A stretch of 44,682 nucleotides of DNA from JAGOUU01 sp964609155 (GTDB lineage Bacteria; Pseudomonadota; Gammaproteobacteria; JAGOUU01), in assembly GCA_964609155.1 (NCBI GenBank), contig CAZSRF010000017.1, forward strand, positions 1 through 44,682, in the 5' to 3' direction. The position numbers and the translations under genes were made by a program. Under the pieces are notes generated by a model. It made no database searches and was not told where the DNA came from. It was given only the letters and a program-made list of their open reading frames with translations. Positions 39,111 to 44,682 of this stretch are shown in pieces. Position 1 is the first letter of the stretch. Every line of letters begins with the position of its first letter.

Positions 39111-40349
39111 ATGCGGACTCCACTTTATCGACAGATTAATACACCATTACTAAGTTTATTTTTGTTTACCTTAGGCAATGGCTTTTTATCAACATTCTCT
39201 GTAATACGCTGTGACGATGAAAACGTACCAACTATTTTAGTCGGCTTAATGACGGCATGTTTTTATTTAGGGTTAGTCCTAGGGTCTTTTAAAATTGAAC
39301 GCATGATTCGGCGAATAGGCCATATTAGAACTTTTTCTGCTTTTGCATCTATTCTGACTATTGTTGCTTTATTGCAAGCTATTTATTTTAATATCTATTT
39401 TTGGTTGTTTTTACGTTTGGTTACAGGCTTTGCAACAGCTGTTTTATATGTAGTAATTGAAAGCTGGTTATTGGTGATTAGCAAAACACATAATCGTGGC
39501 AAGATTGTTGCTATTTACATGGTGGTTCTCTATCTAGGACAAGCCATTAGCCAATATTTTCTTACTGCTGTGCAAGCTAATCAAATTATCCCATTTTTGC
39601 TCATAGGGATTACTAGCTCTTTATCTGTAATCCCATTAGCTATGACTAGCATTGCTTCACCCCAATTAGAAGAACCAACAACATTAAGCTTGATAAAAAT
39701 GTTTAAAACTACTCAATCGGGTGTTTTATCTTGTTTTACATCTGGGTTAATTTTAAGCCCTATTTATGGGCTATTTCCGCTGTTCCTTATAGCCAAAATT
39801 GAAGCAACCCCAGGCAGCCACCTTAGTGTTGGTCTGCTAATGTTTGTTATTATTTTAGGTGGAATGTTGTTGCAATACCCTGTTGGAAAAATTTCTGACT
39901 ACATAGAAAGAAGAACGGTATTAATCTTTTTATCACTCTTTTCTGGCATTTTTGCGCTTTTAAGCCTATTAACTGTTCAATATTTTTGGCTGTTTATTAT
40001 AGTAATCTTTATCTTTGGTGGACTGACCTTTACTTTGTACCCTGTCAGCATCAGCCATTCATGCGACTCACTAGAACATAAAGACATTACTTCCGGTACT
40101 CAAGCACTATTATTATTTTATAGCATTGGTGCTGTCATTAGCCCTCTTCTGGCACCTATCGCTATGTTATTATTAGGTGTAGATGGCTTGTTCGTCTACT
40201 TTGCTACAATAAGCTTTATACTGGCTTTATTATTATGTTGGCGTAAAACTACAAAGAGTAATGTAGTCCAGGAAGAAAGCTTTTTACCTATACCAACAAC
40301 CACCCCTGTTATGGCAGAGATTGATCCTAGATCTGATCACATAACTTAA
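39111..40349 (+). CDS. MFS transporter, YcaD-like
   Basis: A twelve-helix major facilitator protein of 412 residues in the inner membrane. Similarity to E. coli YcaD is suggested by VLYVVIESWLLVISKTHNRGKIVAIYMVV and the conserved QYPVGKISDYIERR loop between helices 8 and 9. The substrate is unknown. The start ATG at 39111 is 77 bp from the divergent mscS-type start at 39033 and lacks a clear ribosome site (AATTCTACC). The C-terminal 30 residues are a polar tail. It is probably a single-gene unit; the methyltransferase gene starts 78 bp downstream with its own AT-rich leader. Confidence 0.88.
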   Translation: MRTPLYRQINTPLLSLFLFTLGNGFLSTFSVIRCDDENVPTILVGLMTACFYLGLVLGSFKIERMIRRIGHIRTFSAFASILTIVALLQAIYFNIYFWLFLRLVTGFATAVLYVVIESWLLVISKTHNRGKIVAIYMVVLYLGQAISQYFLTAVQANQIIPFLLIGITSSLSVIPLAMTSIASPQLEEPTTLSLIKMFKTTQSGVLSCFTSGLILSPIYGLFPLFLIAKIEATPGSHLSVGLLMFVIILGGMLLQYPVGKISDYIERRTVLIFLSLFSGIFALLSLLTVQYFWLFIIVIFIFGGLTFTLYPVSISHSCDSLEHKDITSGTQALLLFYSIGAVISPLLAPIAMLLLGVDGLFVYFATISFILALLLCWRKTTKSNVVQEESFLPIPTTTPVMAEIDPRSDHIT

Positions 40350-40427
40350 TTAAACTCACACCTAGTAAATACCTTAAAATACGCTAGTATAAATACATAG
40401 TTAATAATAGATAATTTTATATACACT

Positions 40428-41345
40428 ATGAATACTAACAATAACCTCATTACCCACGAATATAATTATAAAGTCGATTTGGCTAGATTTGATATTTCCG
40501 ATTATGAAAAAAAACTTCAAGCATCTTCCGACTTAACTCTGCCCTATAGTGAGATGACAGATCTTTTAAAACAACTTAGTCAGTTTGAACTGGGTAAATT
40601 TTTATTAATTAATAAAGGTCTTAACGGGTATTGGACATCTTATGCTATCAACAATGCTCTAGCCTCTAAAGATTTACACCCATTAGAAAATTGGCTATTG
40701 AATAAATCACCTGCCATTTGCGCTACAAGAGAAAGATTTCATATATTCCGTGAAGAAACTCAAAAGTTATTACATAATAATATTAAATTAGCCTCTGTTC
40801 CCTGCGGTTTAATGGATGATTTGCTGTCGTTAAATTATACTGGCTTGAATAATATCGCATTGACAGGTATTGATTTAGATCAAGAGTCCCTTGATCTTGC
40901 AAAGAAAAATGAAGATAAATACCATTTAGGTGCAAAAGCCTTGAATGTACAGACTGAATACTTACTAAAAGATGCCTGGAATTTAAATCTTTATCATCAA
41001 TTTGATATTCTTACAACTAATGGTTTAAATGTCTACGTACCAGATGATCGTAAAGTAGTTGAATTATATAATCAACTTTATTTAGCTTTAAAACCCGGTG
41101 GAAAATTAATTTCCAGTTTTTTAACTCCACCTCCTACTCTTACTAAAAATTCAACATGGACTGATGTCGACCCTAAGGAACTCATGCTACAAAAAGCCAT
41201 TATTGTAGATATTATAGGAGCTCACTGGCAAACATTTAGAACACAAGAGATCACGACACAACAATTAGAGTCTTTAGGATTCCATGATTTAAAATATATT
41301 TACGACTCGAAAGGCATATATCCAACTGTTATAGCTGAGAAGTAA
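40428..41345 (+). CDS. Class I SAM-dependent methyltransferase
   Basis: A cytosolic Rossmann-fold methyltransferase of 305 residues, substrate unknown. The SAM site is recognised from ASVPCGLMDDLL, LTGIDLDQESLDLAKKN (motif I with the acidic residue of the second strand), and DILTTNGLNVYVPDD, followed by LALKPGGKLISSFL (post-motif strand). About 110 helical residues precede the catalytic domain. It converges on exbB with 29 bp between the stop codons, and a perfect 9-bp inverted repeat spans that junction. Confidence 0.83.
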   Translation: MNTNNNLITHEYNYKVDLARFDISDYEKKLQASSDLTLPYSEMTDLLKQLSQFELGKFLLINKGLNGYWTSYAINNALASKDLHPLENWLLNKSPAICATRERFHIFREETQKLLHNNIKLASVPCGLMDDLLSLNYTGLNNIALTGIDLDQESLDLAKKNEDKYHLGAKALNVQTEYLLKDAWNLNLYHQFDILTTNGLNVYVPDDRKVVELYNQLYLALKPGGKLISSFLTPPPTLTKNSTWTDVDPKELMLQKAIIVDIIGAHWQTFRTQEITTQQLESLGFHDLKYIYDSKGIYPTVIAEK

Positions 41346-41360
41346 TATCTGTTACAGAAT

Positions 41361-41393
41361 AGATCTTATGAAGACTATTTCTTAATAAGATCT
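41361..41393. other. Stem-loop at the methyltransferase/exbB convergent junction
   Basis: AGATCTTAT (41361-41369) and ATAAGATCT (41385-41393) form a perfect 9-bp stem with a 15-nt loop that includes the exbB stop codon. No U-tract follows on either strand; it may still slow convergent transcription. Confidence 0.4.
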
Positions 41394-41974
41394 ACTAAAA
41401 AAATTGCTTCTTGTTGAATTCTATAAGCAACCTCATCAAGCCTTCTTTGGAAAAATCGATAAAAAGCTAAGCTAGGAATAGCAATCATAAGACCAACAGC
41501 TGTTGTAACTAATGCTGTCGCTATACCTCCAGCCATTAGATTAGGATTATTCATACCTTCCTCAGTGATGACAGAAAAAACTTGTATCATCCCTACAACA
41601 GTTCCTAATAATCCTAATAAAGGCGATACAGTTGCAATAATACCAAGCATATTTAAGTTTTGTTCTAATTTATGCATTATACGCCGCCCATGTTCCTCTA
41701 CTTCCTGCAAAATAACGGGACGATCTTTTTTCATATTATGAATTGCCACACACAAGACACTACCCAAAGCTGAAGTATCCTGAATAGCTATTAATTTATC
41801 TTGAGTCAACGTTTTTTTTCGCAAATCCTGTATGATACTATCGTTTAATCCTTTCGGAACTACTTTGTTATATTGCAACTGCCATGCTCGTTCAACGATT
41901 ATGGCCGTTGCTACTATAGAACAAAAAAATAATGGTACCATAACCCATCCACCAGCCATTAATAAACTTAACAT
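41375..41974 (-). CDS. exbB: MotA/TolQ/ExbB proton channel family protein
   Basis: Inner-membrane proton channel subunit that energises outer-membrane or envelope processes. Three transmembrane helices are visible: GGWVMVPLFFCSIVATAIIVERA (about 8-30), a second in NMLGIIATVSPLLGLLGTVVGMI (about 107-129), and a third in GIATALVTTAVGLMIAIPSLAFY (about 146-168). At 199 residues it is of the short ExbB type rather than TolQ (230). AGGGAA lies before the ATG. It follows comEC by 27 bp on the same strand, an order known in other gammaproteobacteria, where exbD, msbA and lpxK follow. Here no exbD follows. Confidence 0.85.
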   Translation of the reverse strand: MLSLLMAGGWVMVPLFFCSIVATAIIVERAWQLQYNKVVPKGLNDSIIQDLRKKTLTQDKLIAIQDTSALGSVLCVAIHNMKKDRPVILQEVEEHGRRIMHKLEQNLNMLGIIATVSPLLGLLGTVVGMIQVFSVITEEGMNNPNLMAGGIATALVTTAVGLMIAIPSLAFYRFFQRRLDEVAYRIQQEAIFLVDLIKK

Positions 41975-42001
41975 ATTGTTTCCCTGTAATTATTACTTAG
42001 T

Positions 42002-44551
42002 TTATATATTTTTAACTCTATTAACGTAAATTTTATCGTTATTAACAATAACTTTTATACCGCCATGTAAATCTGTGCGAAATATTTTGATCCCTAATTG
42101 CTTATATCTTTTAATAATATCATTATTAGGCAGATGATAAATATTATCTTTTCCTACTGAAATTAAAGCATATTTTGGTGCAACTTGCCTAATAAACTCT
42201 AAAGAAGATGAAGTTTTACTGCCATGATGAGGCACAAGTAATATATCTGATCGGATAATATTCTTATGTTTACTAATTAGCGCTTTTTCTACTTGATGTT
42301 CTATATCACCAGTTAGTAAAATACTTTTATTATCATAAGTTATTTTTAATATACACGAGCTGTTATTTTTTAAATAAATATTAGACTCAAAAGTTTTTAG
42401 AAAGCTAAATTCAACCCCATCCCATTCCCATTTAAGATCTGCATTGCAATAATAAGCATTTAGCTGATTAAATTTATTTTGATAAATAATATTTTTTTCT
42501 AAATGACTACTATAAAAATTTATTTTATTAGCAAATACAAAACCATAATTATTGCCAACGAGTACGTTTGATAGAATCTTCTCAATATTTGCACTGTGAT
42601 CAGCATCCCAATGACTTATTACTATTGCGTCCAATTTAGAGCTGGATTTTTTTTTATAATTTAAAAGACTATTTGTTACTATTTTATCAGCGATAAAATT
42701 ATAATGTAACTTAGGCCCGGTATCATACAATAGCTGATGGTTCTTGGTATTCACTAAGACTGCCAAGCCCTGCCCTACATCCAAAACATCTATTACTAGC
42801 TGCTCAGTATGACTCTCAATAGATATATTAGAATAGTTAAATCTATAAAAATAAAATAAGATACTCAAACTTGTTATCACTGGCCACTTTAGAAACCCTT
42901 TTGGGGTCAGAACTAAGAAAGTAATGGCAGTTAATATTACTAAACTATAGTGATCAAGATACAAATATTGACTAGAAACCAATAAATTAAGTAGCTTTAT
43001 TAAATAATTCAATAAAACATCAGCTAAATATAATATCGCTTTTATTGTTGTTTCTATCGTATTAAATTGATCTGTAATAAAAAATACGAAGATAAATATG
43101 ATTAAAACAAAAATTAACAATGGTAATATAATTATGCTTACTAATGGAATTGCAATCATATTTGCAAGTACACTAGCAAAAGAAAAGCTATTGAAATAAT
43201 AAATTGTTATAGATAGCAATGCAAAAAATAATTTAGTACAGGATTCTAAATTAGATTTAAATACTTTGAAAATTTTGACTTTATAATAATCAATTAAGTA
43301 ATAAATAGAGTAATCAACGTCAGACTTATTTAATTTATCTCTTTGTATATTATGCATATTACTTGAATCATGGGATTCATGAGATTTATGATCATACGAG
43401 TTGGTAACTATATATAATAACCAAAATGTAGCATTGAAACTAAGCCAAAAGCTGGCTGATGTAACAGCTAATGGCTCTATCATAAGAACAACTATTAAGC
43501 ATATTCCAAAAATATTAAAAACTGATAATCTAAGATAATAAAATTGAGTACAAGCCAAAACACTAACACTCACCAATGCTCTTTGCGTCGGAACAGACAT
43601 GCCTGAAATATAGCCATAAAATATGGTAAAAAACCAAGATGTGAGTACACTAAAATTCCTTTTATTATAATAATTGTATATTTTAATTCCCCAAATATAC
43701 TGTGAAAATACCAAAATTATATAAAACACCAAAGATACATGCATACCTGAAATCGCTATTAGATGGCCTGTACCTGTAGCTGCAAATATTTGTATATGTT
43801 CAGGGGGGATATAATCACGAACACCAAAAAGTAAGGCTATAACGATACCACGAGACTCTATGCCTCGACTATATTCAAGAAACTTTTGCAATAACTTGTT
43901 TCTAAAGTTTAATTTTTTAAAAAAATTGGAGCTTTGCTTTAAACTATAAATATCTTGATAGTTCATATTTAGTGGCTTATAGGAGTAACCATGAAAAGAA
44001 TCGTCATCTGTGTTATCAATAAAATTATGCAGTGAAACATGTGGTTTTAGAACAGTATTTACTTGAACAATGCTATTTTGATCTACAAATTTTTGCGCAT
44101 CATTTAAAGAAATACCTGAAAGATAAAGCTTTATTGGTAACCCTGGGTTTAACTTTACGCAAGATTTGTACAAGTCATATATGTTTATATATTCTTCTAG
44201 CCTCCTACTGGGCTCCACGCATATTATATTAGACGTAACTATTAAACTGTTACTATCTTTAAATTTGAAATGATTTTCTGTAACACTATCAAGTTTTAAA
44301 GTCAACAATACGGGTTTGTAATAAATTTGGCTTAGCACCCATTGAGAGTGTTTAAGATTATAATAACTTGTGCTTGTGAGTATAAGACCGAATAAATATA
44401 CAATTAAACACAATGAGTATTGCTTTTTATCGTAGAAAATAAAAACGAATATAATTAATATAGATAAGAGGTATGGATTAGGAGGTTTAGGGTAATAAAA
44501 GGCACTAACAGCACCTGTTAAAAAAAATATGCTATAGATAAATAATGTCAT
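42002..44551 (-). CDS. comEC: ComEC/Rec2 DNA internalisation protein
   Basis: Inner-membrane channel for single-stranded DNA uptake in natural transformation. It has an N-terminal DUF4131-type region with two or three helices and the ComEC core with GTGHLIAISGMHVSLVFYI. Multiple helices follow to about residue 600. A C-terminal metallo-beta-lactamase domain starts at DVLDVGQGLAVLVN, with VISHWDADHS (about residue 645), LLTGDIE and LVPHHGSKTSS. The length of 849 is in the family range (750-850), and all domains look intact, so competence may be functional. A polar His/Ser-rich insert (SYDHKSHESHDSSNMHN, about 391-407) interrupts the membrane core. exbB follows 27 bp downstream. Confidence 0.95.
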   Translation of the reverse strand: MTLFIYSIFFLTGAVSAFYYPKPPNPYLLSILIIFVFIFYDKKQYSLCLIVYLFGLILTSTSYYNLKHSQWVLSQIYYKPVLLTLKLDSVTENHFKFKDSNSLIVTSNIICVEPSRRLEEYINIYDLYKSCVKLNPGLPIKLYLSGISLNDAQKFVDQNSIVQVNTVLKPHVSLHNFIDNTDDDSFHGYSYKPLNMNYQDIYSLKQSSNFFKKLNFRNKLLQKFLEYSRGIESRGIVIALLFGVRDYIPPEHIQIFAATGTGHLIAISGMHVSLVFYIILVFSQYIWGIKIYNYYNKRNFSVLTSWFFTIFYGYISGMSVPTQRALVSVSVLACTQFYYLRLSVFNIFGICLIVVLMIEPLAVTSASFWLSFNATFWLLYIVTNSYDHKSHESHDSSNMHNIQRDKLNKSDVDYSIYYLIDYYKVKIFKVFKSNLESCTKLFFALLSITIYYFNSFSFASVLANMIAIPLVSIIILPLLIFVLIIFIFVFFITDQFNTIETTIKAILYLADVLLNYLIKLLNLLVSSQYLYLDHYSLVILTAITFLVLTPKGFLKWPVITSLSILFYFYRFNYSNISIESHTEQLVIDVLDVGQGLAVLVNTKNHQLLYDTGPKLHYNFIADKIVTNSLLNYKKKSSSKLDAIVISHWDADHSANIEKILSNVLVGNNYGFVFANKINFYSSHLEKNIIYQNKFNQLNAYYCNADLKWEWDGVEFSFLKTFESNIYLKNNSSCILKITYDNKSILLTGDIEHQVEKALISKHKNIIRSDILLVPHHGSKTSSSLEFIRQVAPKYALISVGKDNIYHLPNNDIIKRYKQLGIKIFRTDLHGGIKVIVNNDKIYVNRVKNI

Positions 44552-44658
44552 GCAGACATTATATAAACTTCACCTGAAATATTCTAGAGTTTATTTTTGC
44601 AGGTATTTAGATCCTATGTAAGCCTTCAGTAACCCTTCAGCCATAGTGAGTTTGTTTT

Positions 44659-44676
44659 CTTCCCCTTCAGGGGAAG
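44659..44676. repeat. Perfect hairpin CTTCCCC-TTCA-GGGGAAG at the window edge
   Basis: A 7-bp G+C-rich stem with a TTCA loop, upstream of comEC in otherwise AT-rich DNA. Neither strand shows a following U-tract within the window. It continues as TGGCGA to the last base, so it may be the end of a repeat or terminator that lies outside. Confidence 0.5.
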
Positions 44677-44682
44677 TGGCGA

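Overview
The window reads as chromosome of an AT-rich, probably host-associated gammaproteobacterium, most like the Legionellales. The case rests on the accD-folC-dedD-cvpA order, a serine dehydratase whose four cysteines have the Legionella spacing including the C-terminal one, a ProA/LasB-like M4 protease, a DUF3573 (LbtU/FupA-type) porin, a fused E1 alpha/beta dehydrogenase next to glutaryl-CoA dehydrogenase, and an ankyrin-type protein with several orphan effector-like proteins. The genus cannot be fixed from sequence alone. No rRNA and no CRISPR array are present; there is one tRNA gene and one short run of N (27454-27463).

Layout. 1-7.9 kb: tyrosine recombinase at the edge, then on the minus strand sdaA, a secreted M4 metalloprotease and putA, a set suited to growth on peptides and amino acids. 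7.9-10.6 kb: an accessory patch with a Fur-box promoter driving a His-rich polytopic membrane protein, a small Cys-rich secreted protein, and a Pro/Thr-rich repeat protein starting at a run of nine G, ending 4 bp from tRNA-Arg(CCU). 10.6-20.6 kb: gltX, an unknown helical protein, gcdH with a fused 2-oxoacid dehydrogenase E1, fpr, a Lys-rich HU-like protein, fumC and tsaB. 20.7-24 kb: an iron/peroxide block (DUF3573 porin, ahpC, bfd, bfr) with a second Fur-box promoter. 24-26.8 kb: a small secreted protein, a thioesterase and kup in an overlapping run.

26.8-28.5 kb holds the most unusual DNA. A 289-bp element with 23-bp terminal inverted repeats is flanked by a 10-bp direct repeat (ATAGAGAAGG) and contains three large palindromes, so it looks like a non-autonomous transposable element (MITE). 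Next to it is an ankyrin-type gene with an assembly gap and a probable 3' frameshift. 28.5-34.9 kb is a minus-strand run: a STAS/HATPase partner-switching pair, sufE with a DUF455 ferritin-like protein, and cvpA-dedD-folC-accD. 35-44.6 kb: two orphan proteins, a LolC/E-type permease, an MscS channel, an MFS transporter, a methyltransferase, exbB and comEC.

Themes are amino-acid catabolism (M4 protease, PutA, SdaA, E1, GcdH, FumC), iron and oxidative-stress control (two Fur-box promoters, porin, AhpC, Bfd, Bfr, SufE), envelope functions (LolC/E, CvpA, DedD, MscS, ExbB) and accessory or effector-like genes close to mobile DNA. Start codons were moved from the longest ORF wherever a Shine-Dalgarno sequence, a promoter or family length argued for it; this is stated in each entry.
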